Shown here: piece after piece, positions 24,401-34,100 of the stretch
How positions within the stretch are numbered: position 1 is the stretch's first letter
Layout of the letters: every line of letters starts with the position of its first letter
From: Tigriopus japonicus
Taxonomy: Eukaryota; Arthropoda; Copepoda; Harpacticoida; Harpacticidae
Reading direction: 5' to 3'
Assembly: GCA_010645155.1 (NCBI GenBank)
Contig: CM021315.1
Span: 6,890,033 to 6,954,032 of the forward strand
DNA length: 64,000 nucleotides
Made by a program: the position numbers and the translations under genes
The notes under the pieces: model-generated
The model's input: only the letters and a program-made list of their open reading frames with translations
Databases searched by the model: none
What the model was told of the DNA's origin: nothing

Positions 24401-24994
24401 CTTCAATGCAAACCCGGCTCGAAAACTCTACCAGGTAAATTATGAACTACAATGACTGGCTTAAAGGACGGTTTTACAGGCGTTTTATGTTGTTTTTCGC
24501 AGCCCCGTGGGTGAAGGTGTACCTTGTAAGTGGGAAGCGATGCTTGGCCAAAGCCAAGACCACCACGGCGAGACGAACCCTGGACCCTCTTTATCAACAG
24601 CAGCTCGTCTTCCACGAGAAATATCAGGGATGTGTTCTGCAGGTAATTGAACCAATCATCTTTGAATCACTGGCGAGTCGTTGCATTCAAAAACTCATGG
24701 TTTCAGGTGACCATTTGGGGTGACTACGGTCGGATGGAGGGCAAGAAGGTGTTCATGGGCGTGGCTCAAATTATGCTGGATGACTTGGACCTTTCTAACA
24801 TTGTGATTGGTTGGTACAAGCTCTTTGGCACATCCTCCTTAGTGAGTTTACCTCCCAACAGTGGTCAAGGTGGATTAAATGGTGGAGGAGGAGGAGGAGG
24901 TGGTGGGAGTGGTGGAGGCTCTGGAGGTGGAAGTGTTACTGGTGGTCCGACCAAGTCCAAGGGATCGCTTCAAAGCCTCGACTCTTTTGGCTAG
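1916..24994 (+). CDS. RIM: RIM, Rab3-interacting active-zone scaffold (5' partial)
   Basis: RIM proteins dock and prime synaptic vesicles at the presynaptic active zone by binding Rab3, Munc13, RIM-BP, calcium channels and liprin-alpha. Exons read: 1916-3468, 10738-11978 (or from 10741), 12262-12475, 12568-12929, 16335-16465, 17053-17323, 17832-18337 (or to 18043), 19405-19537, 19617-20068, 20458-20552, 21109-21336, 21732-21912, 23481-23573, 24220-24434, 24503-24642, 24707-24994. All phases agree and the joined frame is open, about 2033 residues to the TAG at 24994. Domains in order: Cys8 zinc finger, long Ser/Pro-rich linker, PDZ, C2A, RRLPQIPPL motif, Gly-rich linker, C2B. The first visible exon continues an upstream codon (reading RKQ before the first ATG), as in fly RIM as I recall it, so the N-terminus is missing from this model. 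The acceptor of the thirteenth exon is the weakest junction. Identity is secure. Confidence 0.95.
3469..10737. other. Large RIM intron (7.3 kb)
   Basis: No supported exon. It holds a (GGAA)n-type tract near 4731-4775, a homopolymer C run near 6909-6920, a purine-rich tract near 5940-6010, and a GC-richer stretch at about 7100-8450 with many short open frames on both strands. Those overlapping frames look like composition effects. The GC-richer block could hold an internal promoter or an untranslated exon, but I see no direct sign of one. Confidence 0.6.
4729..4778. repeat. (GGAA)n-type purine microsatellite
   Basis: Five to six consecutive GGAA units within a longer A/G tract, in a RIM intron. 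Confidence 0.8.
10738..11978 (+). CDS. RIM: RIM exon 2: pre-PDZ linker
   Basis: Tandem acceptor TAG-CAG at 10735-10740: both sites keep frame with the phase-1 donor at 3468 and differ by one Ala. The exon encodes a Ser/Gly/Tyr-rich linker, then RRKKTVRFN and the strongly conserved RIM segment WMTIEDVRCGRWARWDALR followed by QESQESQTRDSGIETG, just before the PDZ. Donor AAAAAG|GTAGAG, phase 0. The open frame runs on past the donor to a stop at 12053, which is read-through. Confidence 0.93.
12262..12475 (+). CDS. RIM: RIM exon 3: PDZ, first part
   Basis: Acceptor TTTATAG at 12261, donor CCAG|GTGAGC after 12475, phase 1. It begins HPVSWHSDGTRLMG and continues through LLGIKVIGGK and GAVIEKVKKGSIADSVGRL, matching the first strands of the RIM PDZ, which in known RIMs binds the C-termini of calcium channels and ELKS. 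Confidence 0.93.
12568..12929 (+). CDS. RIM: RIM exon 4: PDZ, end, and linker
   Basis: A 92-base intron precedes it. GDEILEWNGRLL and VELRVCRYV complete the PDZ. A Gly/Ser/Pro-rich linker follows to the donor TTCAG|GTAGGC, phase 0. Confidence 0.92.
14639..16007. mobile_element. TA-flanked inverted-repeat element (decayed, mariner-like ends)
   Basis: The left end CAGGGTGACACATAAATC and the right end, read in reverse as CACTGTGACACATACATC, match over about 20 of 24 bases; TA lies outside both. Weaker similarity runs further inward. No transposase frame seen. It contains a second, younger-looking element. Confidence 0.5.
14895..15277. mobile_element. 383-base TA-flanked MITE
   Basis: The ends CAGGGTCGGCGACCCAAGTG and (reverse) CAGGGTCGGTGGTCCAAGTG form about 24-base terminal inverted repeats. 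TA sits at 14893-14894 and 15278-15279, as for Tc1/mariner-type insertion. Non-coding, inside a RIM intron. Confidence 0.75.
16335..16465 (+). CDS. RIM: RIM exon 5: C2A, first half
   Basis: Acceptor CTCGTAG at 16334, donor GGAG|GTGATT after 16465. It reads VKTWHDVSRSELIVTVLSAA, then DLPPRVNGQYRNPYAKIYLL: the first C2A strands and loop 1. The aspartates that bind calcium in synaptotagmin loop 1 are mostly absent (NPYAK instead of DPYVK). Phase 0 to 2. Confidence 0.9.
17053..17323 (+). CDS. RIM: RIM exon 6: C2A, second half
   Basis: Acceptor TTGCAG at 17052. SEKAKRRTKT, NPQWSQSFVY, VWDYDRFGANEFLGEV and EPMWHTLNVF complete the C2A fold. KAKRRTK is the basic strand. Donor GGGG|GTAAGC, phase 0. 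Confidence 0.92.
17832..18337 (+). CDS. RIM: RIM exon 7: linker with two in-phase donors
   Basis: Acceptor CGCCGCAG at 17831. It begins RGMYMDQDPSLLEPHHL and includes SPPNSLARLSDSEISDVDEN, a conserved post-C2A RIM motif. A donor at 18043|GTACGA and one at 18337|GTAGAG both end in phase 2 and both join to 19405. The long form adds 98 codons that look coding (starting YDSLPTLPHGHTG). Either or both may be used. Confidence 0.82.
18338..19404. other. RIM intron
   Basis: Nothing beyond short chance open frames was seen. Confidence 0.6.
19405..19537 (+). CDS. RIM: RIM exon 8: RIM-BP-binding proline motif
   Basis: Acceptor GATTCTAG at 19404, donor CCAT|GTGAGT after 19537. It encodes KRRLPQIPPLRDRGPLPPG. 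RRLPQIP at about 19472-19492 fits the RxLPxxP-type ligand that RIM-BP SH3 domains recognise between C2A and C2B. Phase 2 to 0. Confidence 0.9.
19617..20068 (+). CDS. RIM: RIM exon 9: linker
   Basis: A 79-base intron precedes it. A His/Pro/Gly-rich linker is followed by DSDIESVVSGTSAFSSHSAP, a conserved RIM motif between C2A and C2B. Donor ATGG|GTGAGT... at 20068/20069 in phase 2. Confidence 0.9.
20458..20552 (+). CDS. RIM: RIM exon 10: short linker exon
   Basis: Acceptor CTTGCAG at 20457, donor AGCAG|GTGAGG after 20552. In the frame required by its neighbours it reads GASAHDGSTYGPEAHG then RSERGVAFTIGGEDKA. Another frame is also open here, so phase, not appearance, decides. Phase 2 to 1. Confidence 0.72.
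21109..21336 (+). CDS. RIM: RIM exon 11: DGSLSDTA and poly-Gly
   Basis: Acceptor TTATAG at 21108. It encodes DGSLSDTALTSMDALERQRN, a poly-Gly run, then GMGKKSSSTSQLSAAG, a conserved RIM pre-C2B motif. Donor GCGG|GTAGGT, phase 1 to 1. Confidence 0.9.
21732..21912 (+). CDS. RIM: RIM exon 12: basic pre-C2B segment
   Basis: Acceptor TTCAAG at 21731. It reads HKRRLGLLGAKRTTITVHRS then EEILPRDVHHLVRQSTSVSS; KRRLGxxGxKxxxxxVHRSEE is a RIM signature. Donor AGAG|GTGAGC, phase 2. Confidence 0.9.
23481..23573 (+). CDS. RIM: RIM exon 13 (acceptor uncertain)
   Basis: Reads SEVLPPQAAKTLVKQSSKDS then NDGSVSSEGS, resembling the fly RIM segment before C2B. The acceptor ACGCAG at 23480 is the only nearby AG that keeps phase with both neighbours (2 to 2). 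A TGTAG at 23437 gives a better-looking site but would need an unseen intermediate exon. Skipping the exon also keeps frame. Confidence 0.65.
24220..24434 (+). CDS. RIM: RIM exon 14: C2B, start
   Basis: Acceptor CTTCAG at 24219. LSEFIEGLGPGQLVGRQVLA, GDIQLSMCDRRGHLEVEVIR and ARGLQCKPGSKTLP match the RIM C2B start. Loop 1 has no calcium-binding aspartates. Donor CCAG|GTAAAT, phase 1. Confidence 0.93.
24503..24642 (+). CDS. RIM: RIM exon 15: C2B, middle
   Basis: A 68-base intron precedes it. APWVKVYLVSGKRCLAKAKT and RRTLDPLYQQQLVFHEKYQG are near-identical in style to arthropod RIM C2B. Phase 1 to 0. Confidence 0.93.
24707..24994 (+). CDS. RIM: RIM exon 16: C2B, end, and C-terminus
   Basis: Acceptor TTTCAG at 24706. 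VTIWGDYGRMEGKKVFMGVA and DLDLSNIVIGWYKLFGTSSL finish C2B. A Gly-rich spacer and KSKGSLQSLDSFG end at TAG 24992-24994. Confidence 0.93.
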   Translation: MTIWGDYGRMEGKKVFMGVAQIMLDDLDLSNIVIGWYKLFGTSSLVSLPPNSGQGGLNGGGGGGGGGSGGGSGGGSVTGGPTKSKGSLQSLDSFG

Positions 24995-27900
24995 CAGGAA
25001 CACCTGTCTGCTTTCTTTCCTTCCGATTCCCTACCTTGCCCTCGCGTAAATACAGACGTGGACACTGATCACTGATCCTTGATCATCCATCCATTGGACC
25101 AAAGCAAATTCAAGACACTTTCGCCTTCCTCTTGCCGCGTTGACGTGGCCTTCTTCTCCTCTGGCTGGATCTCAGCATCAATTTATGGGGAAATCTCGTA
25201 CGGACTACGTATAACATTGACTTTTCTTTGACTTCGAAACGATTCTGCTTTTGACACAGAGGAGTGAGGAGCCAAATTTCGCTTGTGCGTGCTTTCTGTT
25301 CTATTCTTCATCGATCCAGTCATGGTATTTCAGTGAGCTGAAAACTGGTTGATTCACGCTTTCGAGAGCAAAGTGGCTCACAGACGACACATAAACAAAT
25401 CGACAAGCCAAAGGCCAAAGCAAAGACTTTGAAATTCCCTGAGGCTTGTGTTGGATCTTCTTTTCCTCATGACGATTTTCGCATCGCAAGGATGAGATCA
25501 GTGGCCAAGGTTGAGTTCCGGTCTTCTTGTGCCGGTTATTCGTTGATTATGACTGTCATTATTATTATTATCAACAACAACAACATTATTGATTACTATT
25601 ATTATTGCTATTATTCATTCATTATTAGTAATATTATAATCAGCATTATCATTACTGTGCTTATGATTACTCTTATGATTGATTACATTAACAGAAGTGA
25701 AATATCATTGACAAGTTATAGAATGTGCCCAAGTTGTTATGAAAGCTTGTTATATTGCCCATACACATATCTCTCTATCTAATTCATAACCTCCTTTCCC
25801 TGTCGTGCCCCGTTCCAAACTTCTGCAGTCAGCCAGCCAATCGCCACCGTTCGTTCGTTGTCGTCCTTCACCTCGTTGGACGTGCCCTTTCTCAAAACAA
25901 ACATTTGAGCACCTCCTGGAAGAGTCGTGGTTGCTTTTATTCCTAGCTCCCGTCTAATGAACACACCCCTTCGCCTCGTCTCGCCCCGCCCCAACCCGCC
26001 TCGGTCCCCTCACCCTGTATATCTGTCTTTCTCACCCTCTAATACTGATACACCCAAATTATTAGAAAACTCGACCATTAACTCTGGGCACGGAATCGGG
26101 TCAAATGGCCTATTGATAGTTTTTGTCTATCGCCTGATTTCTGTTCTTGTTATTTGACCGATTTAGCGGACGCCAAGAGAGTTGTTATACAAAAATTTCA
26201 AGTATTTTTGTCAAGGTCTTGTTTCCTTGTTCTTCACCTGATCCTTTTTATTCTCCTTTTTATTACTACCATTCCACTAAATCTGGATCATTCATACCGT
26301 AATGTAGGAGGAGGAGGAGTAGGATCCCTTTGTAACAACTGATTGTTGATAGAGCCCTTCCTGTGGCCGCTGAAATTGATCATTTTTCGCCAACCTATGT
26401 GATGGCCAAACTCACGTGTTTGGTCGTAGTCTCTCTTTCGAGAAATATTTTACACTCCCTGAATTACGATTTTGATCATCGTTATCATGATTCATCCTCC
26501 GTGTGATACGACGACGATATCTGGAACCAAGACACCGAACAAAAGTAACAACAGCCCTTAGTAGCTATCTTATATTCAAAACTAGCCTTTTTGCCAACAC
26601 TCTCCATCAACCGTCAACGAATTAACCTTTCCCTGGCCCTTAGGCCTTCCTTTTCCATTTGCCCCTCTTACTTCCCTCCCAAGTTTAGCCAGAATCCTCC
26701 CCATACTCCCTTAGGAATGTACGGATGATATGATGAATTGACCAAATTGTGTCAATTGTCGGGATAAGGAGCTGAGAGAGATGTCACTAACTAGCTAGCC
26801 TATCAACCATGTGCTCTGCCCAAAATTGCTCATCCACATTTCATCCGATCAGCACATATCAAAGCCAAGCAAACAACACCCTTGGTACATATATTCTTTT
26901 GCGAGAATGAGTTACACCTTCACTCGGATTCTAAAATCCCCTTATAGTCCACTAATTCCTCCTTCCCACCCCCTGCATTCCACGAAACCAAAGATCAGGT
27001 CAGATTCTAATGACAATGATGCTTTATGCTTGACGATTATGTTTTTTACCCCGTCGCTTCGTTTTCTAAAGACACTTCAAGGCTTTCAAGTTCCGACGAA
27101 TTTAGTTGATCCTGTGACGCTGAATTTCCGCTCTCCCCATCCATGATGCCCATTTCCTTCCCCACGTTTCTCTTTATCTGTTTCTCGGCCCACTTCTTTC
27201 TTCAGCCGATCGTTTCTACTATTGCTTCTCAGGATAGACATTGACTACCGGCATATTTGATTTTACCAACCATCTATCGAGCACACCTCTCTACTTCAGA
27301 CAATAGTTGGACGGCATTGCCCATACTCATTCAAGATTCACCCACGTTCCTATTCTGGTTCCACTTTTTTAGCGGAACATTTCGAAACATTCGTCTTCTC
27401 GAGGCTGATCCATCCACAATCTTGCCCAAATCCACTCCTATTTCTTCAATTTCTCTAGTACCTCAAATCACCCTCAAGTTTCTTCATCCTCCCCTTAAAA
27501 TAATGAGAAAAATCTTTTGGAATTTCCAAAATAACGATGAGACGGATATTTCTGATTGCATCTTTGTTCCACCCCTTTTCTTCTACTTTGAATCGTGAAA
27601 AAGCACTCGCAAAACAGTAAAACGCGGACGAAACAGCAACACCAGCAACAAACAACAACAACAACAAATGTGAATATGTGATGCAGTTTTAACAGAAACA
27701 TCATCATAAGACCATTAAAAACACTAGCTTCATTTACTATTATGAATACCTTTATTATTAACATTAATATTCTTATTATAATCATCACTATTGCTATTAC
27801 AATGATTATTATTATTACTATTATTGTCATTATCTGTCATCACTGATATTACTATTACTAGTATATTATACTAGAATGTTGCCTCATTTAACGAAGAAAT

Positions 27901-28046
27901 GTTTACTTATGAGAAATAATATCTGCTTTTACAATGGATATAACCAATAAAACTGAAAGATCAAAACCTTTGCGATGGGACAGGATGCAGCAGGTATTTG
28001 AAAAGCTTCAACTGACATTTGCCACTCATTCAATAACCATCACTAA
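24995..28046. other. Region between the convergent RIM and unknown-gene stops
   Basis: Probably holds the RIM 3' UTR: it has AT-rich trinucleotide patches (25550-25690) and pyrimidine-rich tracts, with AATAAA at 27946-27951 as a possible plus-strand poly(A) signal. For the minus-strand gene, TTTATT at 27751-27756 reads AATAAA about 290 bases past its stop. No coding exon recognised. Confidence 0.5.
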
Positions 28047-28184
28047 CTAGTCCGTTGATGCAGTTTTGAGCGCATGATATTCTTCCCATAACTTGCGATA
28101 GTCTTTGGCCAAATTATCGTCCTTAAAATCGTAGAAATCAGGGTCTTTGGGCTTTGCCGTGGCTGGCCTTGGTGGAACGCGATC
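28047..28184 (-). CDS. Unknown gene, last exon
   Basis: Acceptor (minus) TTTCAG, then DRVPPRPATAKPKDPDFYDF and KDDNLAKDYRKLWEEYHALK, stop TAG at 28049-28047. 138 bases, phase 0. Confidence 0.72.
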   Translation of the reverse strand, partial: DRVPPRPATAKPKDPDFYDFKDDNLAKDYRKLWEEYHALKTASTD

Positions 28185-31100
28185 CTGAAATCAAGGGTAT
28201 GAAAAACATTAATGGACAGAGAGTAGCCAACATATTTTCAAATAGTTTCGAGTCGATGAGCGTCCGTATCCGTTATCCCGCAAGAAACTCTACACCGGTA
28301 AGAGCACTAGTAAAGATTTTTGTCTTCATCTTCACCATCAACCCTCGTTGGGGTGTCTTTTTTGTTGTGAAAATTTGGCGATGTTTGTTGGGGTCGAAAG
28401 TTTTTTTTGTCATACTTTCTTTTGAGCTGAAAAACTCAGAACTCCGCTTTGAGCAATAAATCCATGCAAGCATTCATTCATTTGTTTCTAAACATATGGG
28501 TTTAAAACATTTTAGAAAACACTTAGACTGATTCCCAAGGCAAAGAGATTCGAAGCACTTCCTGGATTTAAAGACGTCATATCTTTAAATTCGACAGACG
28601 TTCATCCCGGCATAAAAAATGAGATTCGGTGTAACTCTCACTTGTTTCAGATTCGGACTAATTCGTGTCTCTCACGGGTTCGGTATGATTACTTCCTGTT
28701 TTTCGGACAAGTTTTTTCGACCCAGTGAACATTGTATCGTTTAACTAGAAATTCAACTTTATATTTACATACTTTCAATACTAGTTATGGGTTTCGACAC
28801 TCTTTGGCCGTTTTAGGACAACATTTCAACGCAATAAATGTTATTATTGACGCCGCACAACCTTTTATGTGGCAATTTTGATTGAGTCTGTAGTTTCAAA
28901 AAGTAGGGATTTAAACGGAATTTGAAATCTTGCGAATAAGTTGAAGGTATGCGCCGTGAAAACGTGCTTCGTCTGTGAAAATGTTTTCTCAATTTTAAAA
29001 AAGTGTGGACAATTGCAAAAAACCTCAATCTCAAAAGCACCTAAAGGGCAAGGTAATGTTAGTGTATGTGTGCAATTCCTGCCTTTAACATACAAGGAAT
29101 GGACCTCTTAATCTCTTTGTTCTGTTTTTTTACTGCAAGGTCGTCTGATAAAAATATTCGCGTTTTTTAACAGGAACTCTTCGTATGCTTTAAAAATGTC
29201 TTAGGGCAAATTGCTCTTGCTAAGAAAGTCACATAACTTTTTTAATAACAAATCGTTCATAACAAATTGGGATCAAGAATAGAATGTTGACGGACCAAAG
29301 TGCTCTTAAGCTAAAGCGTAAGCTTAATAAAGAAGATAAAACTGTAACAGAATCCGATAATAGCCAACTTCAAAATCCCCAACATTCACATTAAAATTCA
29401 TCTTAAACCTCTGAGACTCAAAGGCCAATAAATAATTCCGCGTCGGACAGGTGATCTAGACATTAAGAAACCCACTTTTTTGCAAATCCCAAAAATTGTT
29501 TCTGTTAAAACTCACTCATTTTAGGCTTTGTTACACGAGTGTAATACAGGGTCTACGAGAGCTAATTCCTAATGCCCATGGGTATATAGATATTTTATAC
29601 AAATACAAGGAAATACATGATGCGTGTTACTAAATTCGGAAATGATTTTATTTGGACCGAAAAACTACAACTTTCCTCTCGTTCAAAAAGATTGGTCTTT
29701 CAAAATAAGATACCACCCAAGAGGGTTCAGACATTTTGATAAACACATTGATCGGTGAGAGTTCGAGTTTGCCGCCCTAAAGCGTACTTATCCATACGTA
29801 GACCACTGTATTGAGTAGAGTGAGATGGTAGGTCCAAAATTTATCATCTTGGCTCCCATTCAAAAAAATGTGTAATATTTTACAGGAGTTGTGCTTTGTG
29901 TAATAAGCCAATTTTCACCTCAATCGAACGACGCAAGATCTTACAAGAAGAGCTAGAACGAGTTCATTTCCCGCCTAGACGTGCCAAAGACGCAAAACTT
30001 TTGACTCCGTCGTTCGATTGAACTAAAAATTGGTGAACAATTTTTTCGTGTTCTAATGAACAGCTCATGAAAAAAATAACATATTTTTGTGAATTGGAGC
30101 AAAGATGTTAAGATTTGAAGCTGTTATCGTAGTCCAGCAGTAACGTGGTCTTTGCCTTAACGTACAGTTGGTCAGGAATTGTCTAGAGAAAATCATCTTG
30201 ATGTAATTTGAAATTGGACAACGGATCGTCTTAGGCATATATTCGTCTTATTGAGTGGGGGCACGGTACAACACCACAAAATTTGACTTTAGTGTTTTTA
30301 GAAGCTTGTCACCAGGCTTAGATTGATTTTTATTTCGTATGTACTGCAATTCCTCTTCTGTCATTTGCCTTTAAAGCTATGCCTGCATTTGGACAGAGGC
30401 CTTGAATGCATTTGAAGACACAAATGATTAGATACAGCTCATAACTAGGTTGCAACTCTTTAAGTGTTGCCAATAAGGTTCTCACACATTTGTTACTTTT
30501 TGTCATTTACCTTTTATTATTCGTGAAAAGCATTGTTGAAACTTTTCAATCTTCTGAATGCCAGCAGGGGTGATAGGTGCCCAAACAGGAGAGGCGTACT
30601 CGAAGTGAGGTTAATGGATGTCTGCTTTTGGTTTTGTTAAGAAAAATGTACCAAAACCAAATTCCAAAAATGCTTTTGATCCGTAATAGAAATGGGCACA
30701 ATTTCGTTTCGACTTTTCCAGACCAAAAAAACTCTGCTTGTCATTAATCAATTGGATTTATTTGTTAAATCATGTTTTCCCCTGATTATTTTACATGATT
30801 TATTCCACTAAGCTTAACCTTTTTTCACTTTCTCCCTAGTATTAAGAGCTGTATCGTCACACCGTTTTTTTGCCTTTGTTAGTGGTGAACTACAGTTTAA
30901 GGCGCATCTCTTGAACAAAAAGGAGTACCACGACACCGAATTTTCAAAGAATAGCACTCATTCGAAATGTTTTCTTAACTCTTACCATATTTGGCGGCAC
31001 CCAAGAAGCTTCCTGCAAGTATAAAGAAACGGGTAAAAAAACTTTGAAAGTATCATAGTTATCAGGGCCACCAGATAGTTGTAAATTATACGTATTTAAC

Positions 31101-34100
31101 AATGTTATTACAATAATCTTCAGTTTTGTCCAAAATTCCAAAAAATAGGGAAAATGTCAATGAAATGTGGGAAAATTGCTTGTTTCGTTGAAAATTTTCT
31201 GGAAAAGGTTTACTTTATCAGTCAAAATTAAAGTCCGGAAGCGACCCGATGTTATGTTTTATAGTTGTAAAAAAAATATACAAAAGATAGTTTTATTGTC
31301 GGGGCCATCCTTGTAAATAATACTTACAATGTAATTGCAAAATAGGCAAAATTTCTAAAAACAAAAAAAGCAGGGCAATTGGTTTTTCCCTTCAGAATAT
31401 TTTGGAAAAAGGGTGACAAAACCAAAGTAAGAAAGAAGCAGAGAGGAACAATATGCGTTTAGGTTATCAGTAGGGCCCGGAAAAATATTTTCAAAAAAGT
31501 GGCAAAATATCCAATATATATTTTCTTCAAAAGGCCAAAATATTTGGAAATAAGCCGGATATTTAAGGAATATTTTTTTTTCTGACATGGCCATTATTTG
31601 GTATTTTTGTCTGTGTTCACCCATTTTCCATATTTGTTTCTGGCGAATTTGATATATTTGGCCGTTTTTGGAGGCATATTTGAATGTAATTGATTCAAAA
31701 ATACAATTTTCAGTTTTCTTCAATAGATGGCACAATTTTTTTAGTATATGACAGTAGTTTTGGTAGTGAATGTCAAATTTCATGACAAATGTCGTTTTGT
31801 AGAGGTTTTTGTATTTTGGTTTCATTTTTGGTAAACCCTATTGAGCATTGGTCGTTCATTTATTTTCCTTAATTTTGTCTGAAATATTTTTCTGACCCAA
31901 ATATTCGAGAAATTATTTATTTTTTCCTCGAAAATGCCAAAATATTTAATAAATCGAGGAAAAACGGATAAATATTTTTAACTATTTTATATTTTAAAAA
32001 ATATATTTCCGGGCCCTAGTTACCAGCTATTCTAAGGCATGAAATAAGACTTACAGATGATGGGGGCCATGGGAAAAGGTCAGTTTCCACTACAATCAAT
32101 GAGAAAAGTGCTAATAAAACTACCAAAAAAATCGTTTCATTGTTTCCCAAAATGATCCCCGAAAAGTACTACCTTTGTTGGAAATATTTGTAGCAAAATC
32201 TGGTGCCCCTGCTAATTAAATGTCGGAAAACCACTCAATTCTTACCTCCAAATCAAAAGTCTCTTTCTGTTCTTGGGTACCAAGTCCTTCCCGTACCGAT
32301 GTGAGCTGGCGAGCGAAGGAGAAAAACGAATTCAGGGACTTCTTCCAATCAGAGTCCTTGATGTGGTACTTGGAAATGTATGCTCCAACACGAAACACCA
32401 CATTACGATTCAGTAAACCCTAGAATTCGAAAGCGTCATTCATATTGTAATTAAAATCTGCAAAAAAGTTGTCAAAATCTGCAAAAAAGTTGTCAAAATC
32501 TTATTCCTGAAAAGCCTGGTCTCTATATCATTACTTTAATTCACTCCCCTTTGGGATAAACAAAATCGATTAGAAATCATGTCAAAAAAATTCTCCCTTG
32601 ACTGTTATGGTCTGAAATTGAAAAGAAAGGGCAAAGAAAAAAGGGTGTGACTTGATTTGATTTGCTTGTTTCTTTCAATTTCATCTTTTGAGTGACTTAG
32701 ATACCTACGAAAGAGCTCAAAAAAGGCCAGCCCCTGGTTCTGAGAAAGGTTCTGCAAAACTTTAAGCTTAGGAATTTACATTTTTTAATTGAATGAGATA
32801 AAAACCATAAAGTATCAATGATCTGTAAGAATTTATCTTATCAGAATGATCTATTTGAATTTGTAGAGATCTACGTAAATCGATTGCAACAAAATGCACG
32901 GAAGGTTTTTCAAAAGTTACTACAAAACGTGTACTTTATGTAAGGGACCCTAGATAGTGTATTTCTAGTGCCTCTGTTCAGGAATAAGAAATCGTAACTA
33001 ATCGTAAAACAACATCTAAAACAACACTTTGGGCAAATTACAGGTCCCACGGGTAGGTATTGACCATTCGTAATGTTTTTCAAAAATATTGGAGTTTTAG
33101 TCATGCACCACATATTTAAACGTGTTACTCGTAGCAGGTGGCCAAAACTGTTTGACCTGGCGTAGCTTACACGCACTAGGTGTTTAAAACGACCAATCAA
33201 GTTTAAATACTATTTATGCACCTGCAAAGGAAGGGAGTAATGGCCAAAATCCGGCGGAGGGAGTTTCATTTTATTGGCGACCCGAGGGCGTCAGCCCGAG
33301 GGGCGTCAATTAAAATGAAACGAGTGATGTCGGATCTTGACCATTCCTCCCTTCATTTGTGGGTGCATATGGTATTTTGTTGACCAACTTATCCTTTTTG
33401 GGACTTCCGTTACAATCTTTCAACCCTGAAAATCTGTTCAACCACGGATATTCGTACTATCCAACTAGCATGCTTTGCTTACTCAATACCGGTATTAGGA
33501 GCAAGCTCCGTTCACCTCAAGAACATCAGTTAGTGTATTGGCTACTCAGTGCCATGGTATAAAAGCCTATCACGACTTCTTTAGTGGATCATTTCCCGTC
33601 AATGAGACGGGGGCTTCAGACGTGCAAGTAATTGTGCGTCTGAGATGTTTATGTAAAGGCAAGATTCATTCATAGGGCAATAAAGTGATTGGTAGGGTAA
33701 TAAAATGATTTGTAGGGTAATAAAGTAAGTTGTAGGTGAATAATATTTTGGACCTGACCTCTTTGGGCTTGGAGGAAGTCTCATAAAAGGAGAAGGCGGT
33801 CAAAAAAGGGAAATTTCCAAACACATCAGAATGGTTGAATTCACTAAAAATCCATCGTCAGAAGAAGGCTTCGTAGTTATGCAATCGTAGCATACTGCGA
33901 TGTAGTTTTGCATAAATTGTATCATTATATTTTGTATTTTTCGGTTGAAATTTTAAGTTTACCTTGTCATCTTTTTACCATTTATCACTATATTTCAATT
34001 CAAAAATTTTAGCATATTTTTTTGTTGCAGTTATTTCTAAGGTTTTTTTTATTCCTTTAGTGCTAGCTTTTTTAGCCCATATTTTACGTTATATGTACGT

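Noticed and set aside
31355..31825. 156-codon minus-strand open frame
   Set aside because: It overlaps the left end of a hAT-like element and its AT-rich interior; Lys/Ile/Phe-rich with no recognisable domain.
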